Of a stretch of 19,255 nucleotides of DNA, positions 1 through 7,842 are shown piece by piece (position 1 is the stretch's first letter; each line of letters opens with the position of its first letter). This stretch comes from an uncultured Thermomonas sp. (GTDB lineage: Bacteria; Pseudomonadota; Gammaproteobacteria; Xanthomonadales; Xanthomonadaceae): NCBI GenBank assembly GCA_946480065.1, contig CAMLJA010000008.1, positions 1 through 19,255 on the forward strand, written 5' to 3'. Below the pieces are notes generated by a model that was not told where the DNA came from, ran no database searches, and worked only from the letters and a program-made list of their open reading frames with translations. The position numbers and the translations under genes were made by a program.

Positions 1-1
1 G

Positions 2-682
2 CCGTGGCGGGTGGTGCGAGGCGGGTCGCGCAGCTACGTGGACGCGATGGCCGCACGCTGGGACGTGCGCGTGCGCCTGGCCACGCCGGTGCGTGGGGTG
101 GCGCGCGACGCCCACGGCGTGTCGGTGCGCTGCGACGCCGGCAGCGAGCGCTTCGACCAGGTGGTGCTGGCCTGCCACAGCGACCAGGCGCTGGCGCTGC
201 TCGAGGACGCCGCTCCCGCCGAGCGCGAGGTGCTGGGCGCGATCGGCTACCAGCCCAACGACACCGTGCTGCACACCGACGCCTCGCTGCTGCCGCGCCG
301 GCGCAAGGCGTGGGCGGCGTGGAACGCCTACCTGCCGGCCGACCCGGCGCGCGCCTGCACCGTGAGCTACTGCATGAACCAGCTGCAGGGCCTGGCGGTG
401 GAGACGCCGCTGGTGGTGACGCTCAACCGCAGCGAGGCGATCGATCCGGCGAAGGTGCTGGTGCGCCGCGCCTACCACCACCCCGTCTACACCCGGACCG
501 CGGTCGCCGCGCAGGCGCGCAGGCCGGAGATCCAGGGCGTGCGCCGCACCTGGTTCGCCGGCGCCTACTGGGGCTGGGGCTTCCACGAGGACGGCATCCG
601 CAGCGGCGTGGAGGTCGCGCGCGCGCTGGGCGCCGGCTGGGACGCCGCGGCCGCCGCGCCGGCGCTGGAGGCCGCGGCGTGA
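2..682 (+). CDS. FAD/NAD(P)-binding amine-oxidase-like protein, C-terminal part (5' end outside window)
   Basis: This is the last 226 residues of a predicted flavin-dependent oxidoreductase of the COG2907 type; the FAD-binding N-terminus lies upstream of the window. The visible part opens with WRVVRGGSRSYV, where the family has its substrate-domain entry. It ends with TWFAGAYWGWGFHEDGIRSG, the usual C-terminal FAD-contacting segment followed by a helix. Codon phase is open from base 2, and the GTG codons near base 11 are internal, not starts. The TGA stop overlaps the GTG start of the DUF1365 gene, so the two are translationally coupled. In alphaproteobacteria this protein type sits with DUF1365 and cyclopropane-synthase-like genes in singlet-oxygen regulons, and a flavin desaturase (UfaD) acts in furan fatty acid synthesis. 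A role oxidising a phospholipid acyl chain is therefore inferred. Carotenoid-desaturase-like chemistry is the main alternative. Confidence 0.85.
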   Translation, partial: PWRVVRGGSRSYVDAMAARWDVRVRLATPVRGVARDAHGVSVRCDAGSERFDQVVLACHSDQALALLEDAAPAEREVLGAIGYQPNDTVLHTDASLLPRRRKAWAAWNAYLPADPARACTVSYCMNQLQGLAVETPLVVTLNRSEAIDPAKVLVRRAYHHPVYTRTAVAAQARRPEIQGVRRTWFAGAYWGWGFHEDGIRSGVEVARALGAGWDAAAAAPALEAAA

Positions 683-1452
683 GCGACAGCTTCGCCAGCG
701 CGATCTACGAAGGCCGCGTGCGCCACCGGCGGCACGCGCCGCGCGCGCACGCGTTCGCCTACCGGATGGCCCAGCTCTACCTCGACCTGGACGAGGTCGA
801 CGCGGTGTTCCGCGACCGCTGGCTGTGGTCGGTGGAGCGCCCGAACCTGGCCAGCTTCCGGCGCCGCGACTTCCTGGGCGATCCGGCGCAGCCGCTGGCC
901 GAGGCGGTGCGCGAGCGCGTCCAGCGCGCCACCGGCGAGCGCCCGGCCGGCCCGGTGCGGCTGCTGGCGCACCTGCGCTACGGCGGCTACAGCTTCAACC
1001 CGGTCAGCTTCTACTACTGCCACGGCGCCGACGACGCGCTGCACAGCATCGTCGCCGAGATCACCAACACCCCGTGGAAGGAGCGCCACGCCTACGTGCT
1101 GCCGCTTGCCACCGCCGCGCGCCGCGGCCGCGCCCTGCACTGGAGCTTCGACAAGGCCTTCCACGTCTCGCCGTTCCTGCCGCTGGACCGCCGCTACGCC
1201 TGGTCGTTCACCGCACCGGGCGCGGACCTGCGCGTGCACATGGACGTGTGCGACGGCGAGCGCCGCGAATTCGACGCCACCCTGCAACTGCAGCGGCGCC
1301 CGCTGGACGGCGCACAGCTGGCCCGCGTGCTGTGGCGCTACCCGCTGATGACCGCGCAGGTGGTCGCCGCCATCCACTGGCAGGCGCTGCGCCTGTGGCT
1401 GAAGCGCACCCCCGTGCACGACCACCCCGCCAAGCTGGAGAAACCCGCATGA
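679..1452 (+). CDS. DUF1365 family protein
   Basis: A 257-residue DUF1365 protein of unknown biochemical activity. Diagnostic segments are RYGGYSFNPVSFYYC (100-114), EITNTPWKERHAYVL (127-141) and KAFHVSPF (159-166). These hold many conserved His, Tyr, Asn and Glu residues, consistent with an enzyme rather than a structural protein. The start is a GTG at 679 overlapping the upstream stop (GTGA). The reading frame is open further upstream, but those codons lie inside the oxidoreductase gene and have no family similarity. The stop overlaps the next ATG (ATGA). Family members are constant partners of the COG2907 oxidase and cyclopropane-synthase-like genes. In Rhodobacter such a gene belongs to the RpoE/ChrR singlet-oxygen response, and an oxygen-inserting step (UfaO) of furan fatty acid synthesis is assigned in that group of genes. 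Whether this protein is that step is inference. Confidence 0.9.
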   Translation: MSDSFASAIYEGRVRHRRHAPRAHAFAYRMAQLYLDLDEVDAVFRDRWLWSVERPNLASFRRRDFLGDPAQPLAEAVRERVQRATGERPAGPVRLLAHLRYGGYSFNPVSFYYCHGADDALHSIVAEITNTPWKERHAYVLPLATAARRGRALHWSFDKAFHVSPFLPLDRRYAWSFTAPGADLRVHMDVCDGERREFDATLQLQRRPLDGAQLARVLWRYPLMTAQVVAAIHWQALRLWLKRTPVHDHPAKLEKPA

Positions 1453-2711
1453 ACAGCGTCGCCCGCCCCGCCATCTCCACCCATGGCGCGCTGGACCGCT
1501 TCCTGCGCGGGCGCCTGCTGCGCCAGCTGGACGCGCTGCGCGGCGGCGAGGTGGCGCTGCACGACGCCCTGGGCACTGCGCGCGTGGGCGAGGCGACGGG
1601 CGCGCCGCCGGTGCAGCTGCACGTGCACGACGCCGGCTTCTACCGCGCGCTGGCCGGCGGCGGCAGCGTGGGCGCGGCGGAAGCCTTCATGGACGGCGCC
1701 TGGGACTGCAGCGACCTGGTCGGCCTGGTGCGCCTGCTGGTGCGCAACCGCGACCTGCTGGACGGCATGGAGCGCGGCCCGGCGCGGCTCGGCGGGCTGG
1801 CGCTGCAGGGCTGGCACGCGCTGCGCCGGAACACCCGCGACGGCGCGCGCCGCAACATCGCCGCCCACTACGACCTCGGCAACCCGTTCTTCCGGCTGTT
1901 CCTGTCCGACGACCTGATGTATTCGTCCGCGCTCTACGCCGGCGACGGCGACACCCTCGAAGCGGCCTCCGCGCGCAAGCTGGACCGCATCTGCGACAAG
2001 CTGCGGCTGTCGGCCGGCGACCACGTGGTGGAGATCGGCACCGGCTGGGGCGGCTTCGCCGTCCACGCCGCCGGCACCCGCGGCTGCCGCGTCACCACCA
2101 CCACGATCTCCAGGGAGCAGCACGCGCTGGCCTCGCAGCGGGTCGCCGAGGCCGGGCTCCAGGACCGGGTGACCGTGCTGCTGTCGGACTACCGCGACCT
2201 GCAGGGCCAGTACGACAAGCTGGTCTCGATCGAGATGATCGAGGCGATCGGCCCGCAGTACCTGGACACCTACTTCGCCACCCTGGGCCGGCTGCTGAAG
2301 CCCGACGGGCTGGCGCTGGTGCAGGCGATCACCATCGAGGACCACCGCTACGCGCAGGCGGTGCGCACGGTGGATTTCATCAAGCGCTTCATCTTCCCCG
2401 GCTCCTTCATCCCCTCGATCGCGGCGATGCTGGCGGCCAAGACCCGCAGCACCGACCTGGCGCTGGTGCACCTGGAGGACTTCGGCCCCTCGTACGCACG
2501 CACCCTGCACGCCTGGCGCGAACGCTTCCTGGACAACCGCGAGGCGGTCCGCGCGCAGGGCTTCGACGAGCGCTTCCTGCGGATGTGGGAGTTCTACCTG
2601 GCCTACTGCGAGGGCGGCTTCCTGGAGCGCTCGATCGGGGTTGCGCACCTGCTGCTGGCCAAGCCGGGCTACCGCGGCGGTTCCTACCTGCCCGGCCTGC
2701 TGGAGGCCTGA
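1449..2711 (+). CDS. Cyclopropane-fatty-acyl-phospholipid synthase family SAM methyltransferase
   Basis: A 420-residue member of the CFA synthase family, which transfers a methyl group from SAM to the double bond of an acyl chain on membrane phospholipid. An N-terminal lipid-binding domain (about 1-130) precedes the Rossmann methyltransferase fold: YDLGN at 141-145, SAM motif EIGTGWGG at 195-202, SIEMIEAIG at 260-268, IFPGS at 315-319 and YCEGGF at 386-391. Aligned by eye to E. coli Cfa, bicarbonate ligand Cys139 is Ser160 (MYSSALY) and His266 is Gln292 (LVQAI), while Glu239 is kept as Glu265. Loss of two ligands of the general base suggests a methylase leaving a methyl branch rather than a cyclopropane. 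The ATG at 1449 overlaps the DUF1365 stop and has GGAG at 1437-1440. I have not called it cfa because the product is probably different. Confidence 0.93.
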   Translation: MNSVARPAISTHGALDRFLRGRLLRQLDALRGGEVALHDALGTARVGEATGAPPVQLHVHDAGFYRALAGGGSVGAAEAFMDGAWDCSDLVGLVRLLVRNRDLLDGMERGPARLGGLALQGWHALRRNTRDGARRNIAAHYDLGNPFFRLFLSDDLMYSSALYAGDGDTLEAASARKLDRICDKLRLSAGDHVVEIGTGWGGFAVHAAGTRGCRVTTTTISREQHALASQRVAEAGLQDRVTVLLSDYRDLQGQYDKLVSIEMIEAIGPQYLDTYFATLGRLLKPDGLALVQAITIEDHRYAQAVRTVDFIKRFIFPGSFIPSIAAMLAAKTRSTDLALVHLEDFGPSYARTLHAWRERFLDNREAVRAQGFDERFLRMWEFYLAYCEGGFLERSIGVAHLLLAKPGYRGGSYLPGLLEA

Positions 2712-2712
2712 G

Positions 2713-3252
2713 GTGGCGACCTGGGCCAACCTGCTGGGCTACCAGGCGACCTGGTTCGCCGTGGTCTGGAGCGCCGGCCAGGGCCGCGCGTGGATCGGCA
2801 TGGCCGCCTGCGCGCTGTTCGTGGCGCTGCAGTGGCTGGCCTCGCGCACCCGCGCCGGCGACGCCCGCGCGCTGCTGGCCGCGCTCGGCTGCGGGCTGGT
2901 GGTCGAGGGCGTGGCCGCCGGCGGCGGCCTGCTGGCCTACGCCTCGCCGTGGCCGGCGCTGCCGGCGCCGGCGTGGATCGTGCTGCTGTGGGGGGCGTTC
3001 GCGATGACCATGAACCACTCGATGGCCTGGTTCGCGCCGCGGCCGTGGCTGGCGGCCGCGTTCGCGGCGGTCGGCGGGCCGCTGGCCTACCTGGGCGCCG
3101 CGCGCGGGTTCGGCGCGGTCGCCTTCCCCACCCCGGCCTGGCCGGCGCTGCTGTGGCTGGCGCTGGCGTGGGCGGCCGCGCTGCCGCTGCTGCTGCGGAT
3201 CGCGACCGGCCCGCGCACTACCCCCACCCTGGCGAAGGAGATGCGCGCATGA
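2713..3252 (+). CDS. DUF2878 family integral membrane protein
   Basis: A 179-residue polytopic membrane protein with about six hydrophobic segments. Family signatures are the N-terminal NLLGYQATWF (6-15), WGAFAMTMNHSM (93-104) and GGPLAYLGAARGFGAV (121-136). The function of DUF2878 is not known; it is regularly found beside DUF1365, CFA-like and DUF1295 genes. The GTG at 2713 begins one base after the preceding stop and gives the family N-terminus. The open frame upstream of it is out-of-frame CFA coding sequence. The end overlaps the DUF1295 ATG. Its place in the operon suggests a membrane partner for the lipid-modifying enzymes, which is inference only. Confidence 0.88.
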   Translation: MATWANLLGYQATWFAVVWSAGQGRAWIGMAACALFVALQWLASRTRAGDARALLAALGCGLVVEGVAAGGGLLAYASPWPALPAPAWIVLLWGAFAMTMNHSMAWFAPRPWLAAAFAAVGGPLAYLGAARGFGAVAFPTPAWPALLWLALAWAAALPLLLRIATGPRTTPTLAKEMRA

Positions 3253-4031
3253 ACCCCTGGCAACAGCTGCTGCTGGTGTGGGCGCTCGCCGCGCTCGCGC
3301 AGGGCCTGGCCTGGGCGCGCCAGCTGCGCACCCGCAATGCCGGGATCGTCGACGTGGCCTGGTCCTTCGGCCTGGCGGGCGCGGCGGTGCTGGTGGCCGC
3401 CACCGGCGCCGGCGCGGCGCTCCCGCGCGCGCTGCTGGCGGCGCTGGGCGGGCTGTGGGGCCTGCGCCTGGGCCTGCACCTGCTGCACCGGGTGCGCGGC
3501 GAGCCGGAGGACGGCCGCTACGCGCAGCTGCGCCGGCGTTGGGGCGACGCGCCGCTGAAGTGGCTGGGCATGTTCCAGTTCCAGGCATTCCTGATCGCAC
3601 TGTTCTCGCTGCCGTTCACCGCGGTGGCCGCCAACCCGGCCGCCGGCTGGAACGGCTGGTTCGTCGCCGGCATCGCCGCGTGGCTGGCCAGCGTGGGCGG
3701 CGAGGCCGTGGCCGACCGCCAGCTCGCGCGCTTCCGCGCCGACCCCGCCAACCGGGGCCGCACCTGCCGCGCCGGGCCGTGGCGCTATTCGCGGCACCCC
3801 AACTACTTCTTCGAGTGGCTGCACTGGTTCGCCTACGTGCTGCTGGCGGTCGGCTCGCCGGTCGCGTGGCTGGCCTGGTCCGGCCCGGTGGTGATGTACG
3901 TCTTCCTGCGCTGGATCAGCGGCATCCCGTGGACCGAGCAGCAGGCGCTGCGCAGTCGCGGCGAGGACTACGCGCGCTACCAGCGCACCACCCCGATGCT
4001 GTTCCCGTGGTTCCCCAGGCACGATCACTGA
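3249..4031 (+). CDS. DUF1295 family membrane protein (steroid 5-alpha-reductase/ICMT-like fold)
   Basis: A 260-residue integral membrane protein of the DUF1295 family, related to steroid 5-alpha-reductase C-terminal domains and isoprenylcysteine methyltransferases. It begins with hydrophobic helices and carries NAGIVDVAWSFGL (30-42), the signature GPWRYSRHPNYFFEW (176-190) and the C-terminal YARYQRTTPMLFPWFP (241-256). The RHPNY segment is the NADPH- or SAM-contacting element in the wider superfamily, so a lipid reductase or methyltransferase activity is plausible but unproven. The ATG overlaps the DUF2878 stop (ATGA) and has a good Shine-Dalgarno, AAGGAG at 3235-3240. It lies in the middle of the lipid operon, 10 bp before the second methyltransferase. 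Confidence 0.9.
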   Translation: MNPWQQLLLVWALAALAQGLAWARQLRTRNAGIVDVAWSFGLAGAAVLVAATGAGAALPRALLAALGGLWGLRLGLHLLHRVRGEPEDGRYAQLRRRWGDAPLKWLGMFQFQAFLIALFSLPFTAVAANPAAGWNGWFVAGIAAWLASVGGEAVADRQLARFRADPANRGRTCRAGPWRYSRHPNYFFEWLHWFAYVLLAVGSPVAWLAWSGPVVMYVFLRWISGIPWTEQQALRSRGEDYARYQRTTPMLFPWFPRHDH

Positions 4032-4041
4032 AGGAGGATCG

Positions 4042-5127
4042 ATGAACGCCACCGCCGATGCGATGGAACTGGCCAGCGATCGCCCCGCCGACGGCCTGCT
4101 GGGCCTGGCCGAGCGCGGCCTGGTCCCCGACCCACTGCTGAGGCTGGGCATCCGCCGCCTGTGCGCGCAGCGCCTGCGCGACGAACACGCCGGCGACCCG
4201 GAGGCCGCCGCCCGCCGCGCCGCCGCGCTGGTGGCCGAACTGCGGCAGAGCCCGGTGGCGATCCATACCGACGCCGCCAACCGCCAGCACTACGAGCTGC
4301 CGCCCGGTTTCTTCGAGCAGTGCCTGGGGCCGCGGCTGAAGTATTCCGGCTGCTACTACCCCACCGGCGGCGAGACCCTGGCCCAGGCCGAGGAGGCGAT
4401 GCTGGCGCTGTACGGCGAGCGCGCGCAGCTGGCAGACGGCCAGGACATCCTGGAGCTGGGCTGCGGCTGGGGTTCGCTCACGCTGTGGATGGCGCAGCAG
4501 TACCCGAACGCGCGCATCACCGCGGTCTCCAACTCGGCGCCGCAGCGCCGCTTCATCGAGGCGCAGTGCCGCGAGCGCGGGCTGGGCAACGTCCGCGTGG
4601 TCACCTGCGACGTCAACCGGCTGGAGCTGCCCGCGGAGGCGTTCGACCGCTGCGTGTCGATCGAGATGTTCGAGCACATGCGCAACTACGCCACCCTGCT
4701 GGGCCGCATCGGCGGCTGGCTGCGCACCGACGGCCGGCTGTTCGTGCACATCTTCTGCCACCGCACCCTGCTGTATCCGTTCGAGACCGAGGGCGGCGAC
4801 AACTGGATGGGCCGCCACTTCTTCACCGGCGGGCTGATGCCGGCCGCCGACACCCTGCTGTGGTTCCAGGACACGCTGCGGATCGAGGACCGCTGGCTGG
4901 TGGACGGCACCCATTACCAGCGCACCGCGAACCACTGGCTGGAGAACCAGGACGCGCGCGGCGACGCGGTCATGGCGATCCTGCGCGAGGCCTACGGCGA
5001 GGCCGCGGCGAAACTCTGGTTCCAGCGCTGGCGGATGTTCTGGATGGCCTGCGCGGAGCTGTTCGGCTACGACCACGGCCGCGAGTGGATGGTCGCCCAC
5101 TACCGCTTCGCGAAGGGGGCCGCATGA
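4042..5127 (+). CDS. SAM-dependent methyltransferase, coclaurine N-methyltransferase-like branch of the CFA family
   Basis: A 361-residue class I methyltransferase. Landmarks are YSGCYY (101-106), the SAM motif ILELGCGWGSLTLWM (136-150), VSIEMFEHMRNY (205-216) and HFFTGGLMP (259-267), the pattern of the CFA-related branch that includes plant coclaurine N-methyltransferases. It lacks the N-terminal lipid domain of the first methyltransferase. It keeps the Cys at the position of E. coli Cfa Cys139 (YSGCYY), which the first one has lost. The start is set by the strongest ribosome-binding site in the operon, AAGGAGGA at 4031-4038, directly after the DUF1295 stop. The end overlaps the lipocalin start. 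The substrate is unknown. Given its neighbours, methylation of a lipid or lipid-derived intermediate is the best guess, comparable in position to FufM in furan fatty acid synthesis; an N-methyltransferase is the alternative. Confidence 0.92.
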   Translation: MNATADAMELASDRPADGLLGLAERGLVPDPLLRLGIRRLCAQRLRDEHAGDPEAAARRAAALVAELRQSPVAIHTDAANRQHYELPPGFFEQCLGPRLKYSGCYYPTGGETLAQAEEAMLALYGERAQLADGQDILELGCGWGSLTLWMAQQYPNARITAVSNSAPQRRFIEAQCRERGLGNVRVVTCDVNRLELPAEAFDRCVSIEMFEHMRNYATLLGRIGGWLRTDGRLFVHIFCHRTLLYPFETEGGDNWMGRHFFTGGLMPAADTLLWFQDTLRIEDRWLVDGTHYQRTANHWLENQDARGDAVMAILREAYGEAAAKLWFQRWRMFWMACAELFGYDHGREWMVAHYRFAKGAA

Positions 5128-5678
5128 TCGCCCGGCTTGCGCTCGCCACCGTGCTGGCGGCCTCGGTGGCCGCCTGCGCCAGCAGCGGCCCCACCATCCC
5201 GCCGGTCGCCTCGGTCGACCTGCCCCGCTTCATGGGCGACTGGTACGTGATCGCGCACATCCCCTCGTTCCCGGAGCGCGAGGCCTACAACGCCATCGAG
5301 TCCTACCGGCTGGACCCGGAGGGCCGCATCCGCACCACCTTCCAGTTTCGCAAGAGCGGCTTCGACGCGCCGCTGGAGACCATGGAGCCGGTGGGCGAGG
5401 TGGTGCCCGGCACCCACAACGCGGTCTGGGGCATGCAGTTCGTGTGGCCGATCAAGGCCGAGTACGTGATCGTGGACCTGTCCCCGGACTATGCGCGCAC
5501 CATGATCGGCCGCAGCAAGCGCGACTACCTGTGGATCATGGCGCGCACCCCGCAGATCGCCGAGGCCGACTACGCCGCGCTGGTGGAGAAGGCGCGCGCG
5601 CTGGGCTACGACGTGTCCAGGCTGCGCAAGGTGCCGCAGCGCTGGCCCGAAACCGCGGCCGACGCCCGCCGCCGGTGA
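5124..5678 (+). CDS. blc: Lipocalin family lipoprotein (Blc-like)
   Basis: A 184-residue bacterial lipocalin that binds and carries hydrophobic ligands such as fatty acids or lysophospholipids at the outer membrane. A lipoprotein signal peptide ends in the lipobox VAAC with Cys18 as the lipidated residue. No Asp follows the Cys (C-A-S-S), so outer-membrane sorting is expected. The lipocalin signature GDWYVIAHIP is at 38-47, and a second conserved strand, YLWIMARTP, lies near the C-terminus. The length is close to that of E. coli Blc. The ATG overlaps the previous stop and is preceded by AAGGGGG (5113-5119). As part of the lipid operon it may shuttle modified or damaged acyl lipids across the periplasm; this is inferred from context. 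Confidence 0.93.
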   Translation: MIARLALATVLAASVAACASSGPTIPPVASVDLPRFMGDWYVIAHIPSFPEREAYNAIESYRLDPEGRIRTTFQFRKSGFDAPLETMEPVGEVVPGTHNAVWGMQFVWPIKAEYVIVDLSPDYARTMIGRSKRDYLWIMARTPQIAEADYAALVEKARALGYDVSRLRKVPQRWPETAADARRR

Positions 5679-6505
5679 GCCGGGCGAGCCGCGCGCTGGC
5701 GCTGGCGCTGCTGGCGCTGGGCCTGTCCGGCTGCACCCGCGCCGCGCTGCTGTGGGCCAACCGCGGCCTGGCCGCGGACGCCAGCGCGGTGTACGCGCCA
5801 CGGCGCGGCCTGGCGCTGGACGTCTACCGCCCGGCCGCGACCGGCGCGCCGGTGGTGGTGTTCTTCTACGGCGGCGGCTGGGAATGGGGCCGGCGCGAGG
5901 ACTACCGGTTCGTCGGCCGCCGCCTGGCCAAGGCCGGGATGCTGGCGATCGTGGCCGACTACCGCACCTTCCCGCGCACCCGCTTCCCCGGCTTCGTGGA
6001 GGACGGCGCCTCGGCGGTGGCTTGGGCCCGGGAGCACGCGCGCGACTACGGCGGCGACCCGGACCGGCTGTACGTGGCCGGGCACTCGGCCGGCGCGCAG
6101 ATCGCCGCCCTGCTGGCCACCGATGCCCGCTACCTGCGCGCGCGCGGGCTGCGGCCGCGCGACCTGGCCGGCGCCATCGGGCTGTCGGGTCCGTACGACT
6201 TCGTGATCGAGGGCGGGCTGGAGCCGGTGTTCGGCCCGCGCGCGCTTTGGCCGCAGGCGCAGCCGGTGCGCTTCGTCGACGGCGACGAGCCGCCGTTCCT
6301 GCTGGTGCACGGCCGCGACGACGCGCGGGTGGAAGCGCGCGACAGCGTGGAGCTGGCCGCCGCGCTGGAGGCCCGCGGCGAGCCGGCGCGGCTGCTGCTG
6401 CTCGACGGCGGCGGCCACGCGGCGCCGCTGCTGGCGCTGTACGACCCGGCGCGCGATCCGCGGGTGCTGGCGGCGATCCGGCGCTTCGTCGGCGCGGCCG
6501 ACTAG
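5675..6505 (+). CDS. Alpha/beta-hydrolase lipoprotein (esterase/lipase of the HSL/carboxylesterase type)
   Basis: A 276-residue predicted esterase with a lipoprotein signal peptide ending in LSGC (lipidated Cys20). The oxyanion-hole motif is YGGGW (65-69), a variant of HGGGW with Tyr replacing His. The nucleophile elbow is GHSAG (136-140, Ser138). The acid is Asp215 or Asp216 in HGRDD, and the base is His248 in GGGHAAP. The GTG start at 5675 overlaps the lipocalin stop, and earlier in-frame codons lie within the lipocalin gene and lack a signal peptide. Two consecutive envelope lipoproteins, a lipid carrier and an acyl hydrolase, close the operon, suggesting release or turnover of modified acyl chains. 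The stop shares a CTAG with the stop of the convergent aroA, so no separate terminator fits between them. Confidence 0.88.
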   Translation: MSRASRALALALLALGLSGCTRAALLWANRGLAADASAVYAPRRGLALDVYRPAATGAPVVVFFYGGGWEWGRREDYRFVGRRLAKAGMLAIVADYRTFPRTRFPGFVEDGASAVAWAREHARDYGGDPDRLYVAGHSAGAQIAALLATDARYLRARGLRPRDLAGAIGLSGPYDFVIEGGLEPVFGPRALWPQAQPVRFVDGDEPPFLLVHGRDDARVEARDSVELAAALEARGEPARLLLLDGGGHAAPLLALYDPARDPRVLAAIRRFVGAAD

Positions 6506-7842
6506 GCCGCGCGCAGGCCGAAGCCGGCTGCCCGCGCCAGCGCGTCGAAGCCGGGGAACGAGGTGGCCACGTTGGCCACGTCGCCGATCCGCACCTCGCC
6601 CCCGGCCCGCTGCGCGGCCACCGCGAAGGCCATCGCGATGCGGTGGTCGCCGTGCGAGTCGACCGCGCCGCCGCGCAGGCGGCCACCGTGGATGCGCGCC
6701 CCGTCCGGCGCTTCGTCGACCGCGATGCCGAGCGCGCGCAGCCCCGCCGCCATGGTGGCGATGCGGTCGGATTCCTTGACCCGCAGCTCGGCCGCGCCGC
6801 TGACCTCGGTCGTGCCCTCGGCGCAGGCCGCGGCCACGAACAGCGCCGGGAACTCGTCGATCATGTCCGGCACGTGTTCCACCGGCACCGCGATGCCGCG
6901 CAGCGGCGCGTGCCGCACGCGCAGGTCCGCGACCGGCTCGCCGCCCTGCTCGCCGGCGTGTTCTTCCGCGATGTCCGCCCCCATCGCGCGCAGCACGTGC
7001 AGCAGGCCGGTGCGGCGCGGGTTCATGCCCACGCGCCGCAGCAGCAGCCCGGACCCGGGCACGACGCTGGCGGCGACGATGAAGAACGCCGCCGAGGAGA
7101 AATCGGCGGGCACCTGGACGTCGCGCGCCTGCAGCGGGAACCCGCCGAGTACCGCGGCCTGGCCGGGCACGAACGCGCACGGCGCGCCGAACGCCACCAG
7201 CATGCGTTCGGTGTAGTCGCGGGTGGGGTGCGGTTCGCGCACGTGGGTCTCGCCCTGCGCGTACAGGCCCGCCAGCAGCAGCGCCGACTTCAGCTGCGCG
7301 CTGGCCACCGGCAGGGTGCAGTCGATGCCGCGCAGCGGCTGCCCGCCGCGGATATGCAACGGCGCGCGGCCGTCGTTGGATCCGATCACCGCGCCCATCG
7401 CCTGCAGCGGCTCGATCACGCGCCGCATCGGCCGCTTCGACAGGGAGGCGTCGCCGACGAGCACGCTGTCGAAGCGCTGCCCCGCCAGCAGGCCGGCGAG
7501 CAGGCGCATCGCGGTGCCGGCATTGCCGCAGTCCAGCGGCCCGTCCGGCGCCCGCAGCCCGTGCAGGCCGACGCCGTGGACAAGGCGCACGCCGTCGGAG
7601 GGCGCTTCGATGCGCACGCCCATGCGCGCGAAGATCGCGGCGGTGGCGCGGGTGTCCTCGCCTTCCAGGAAGCCCTCGACGCGGGTGGTGCCCTCGGCGA
7701 TCGCGCCCAGCATGATCGCGCGGTGGCTGACCGACTTGTCGCCGGGCACCGCCAGTTCGCCGCGCAGCGGCCCGCCCGGCGCGGCGATCCAAGCCGCGGG
7801 CAGGGGGCCCGGACGCACCGCGGAATCGGTCGGCTCAGCCAT
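6502..7842 (-). CDS. aroA: 3-phosphoshikimate 1-carboxyvinyltransferase (EPSP synthase)
   Basis: A 446-residue cytoplasmic enzyme that transfers enolpyruvyl from PEP to shikimate-3-phosphate, step six of the chorismate pathway. It is full length, with GDKSVSHRA (34-42, Lys36), CGNAGTAMR (105-113), KRPMRR (136-141), SAQLK (181-185), catalytic Asp329 in [13 protein letters not shown] (352-360, Glu357) and HGDHRIAM (397-404). The GDKS, SAQ-K and RPM-R elements resemble the class II (Gram-positive/CP4-like) sequences more than the enteric type, although the glycine of GNAGT is kept. Its ATG lies 8 bp inside the end of serC (ATGGCTGA), so it is translated by coupling. No strong Shine-Dalgarno is visible. 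An eight-residue-plus N-terminal extension precedes the conserved domain. Confidence 0.97.
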   Translation of the reverse strand: MAEPTDSAVRPGPLPAAWIAAPGGPLRGELAVPGDKSVSHRAIMLGAIAEGTTRVEGFLEGEDTRATAAIFARMGVRIEAPSDGVRLVHGVGLHGLRAPDGPLDCGNAGTAMRLLAGLLAGQRFDSVLVGDASLSKRPMRRVIEPLQAMGAVIGSNDGRAPLHIRGGQPLRGIDCTLPVASAQLKSALLLAGLYAQGETHVREPHPTRDYTERMLVAFGAPCAFVPGQAAVLGGFPLQARDVQVPADFSSAAFFIVAASVVPGSGLLLRRVGMNPRRTGLLHVLRAMGADIAEEHAGEQGGEPVADLRVRHAPLRGIAVPVEHVPDMIDEFPALFVAAACAEGTTEVSGAAELRVKESDRIATMAAGLRALGIAVDEAPDGARIHGGRLRGGAVDSHGDHRIAMAFAVAAQRAGGEVRIGDVANVATSFPGFDALARAAGFGLRAA

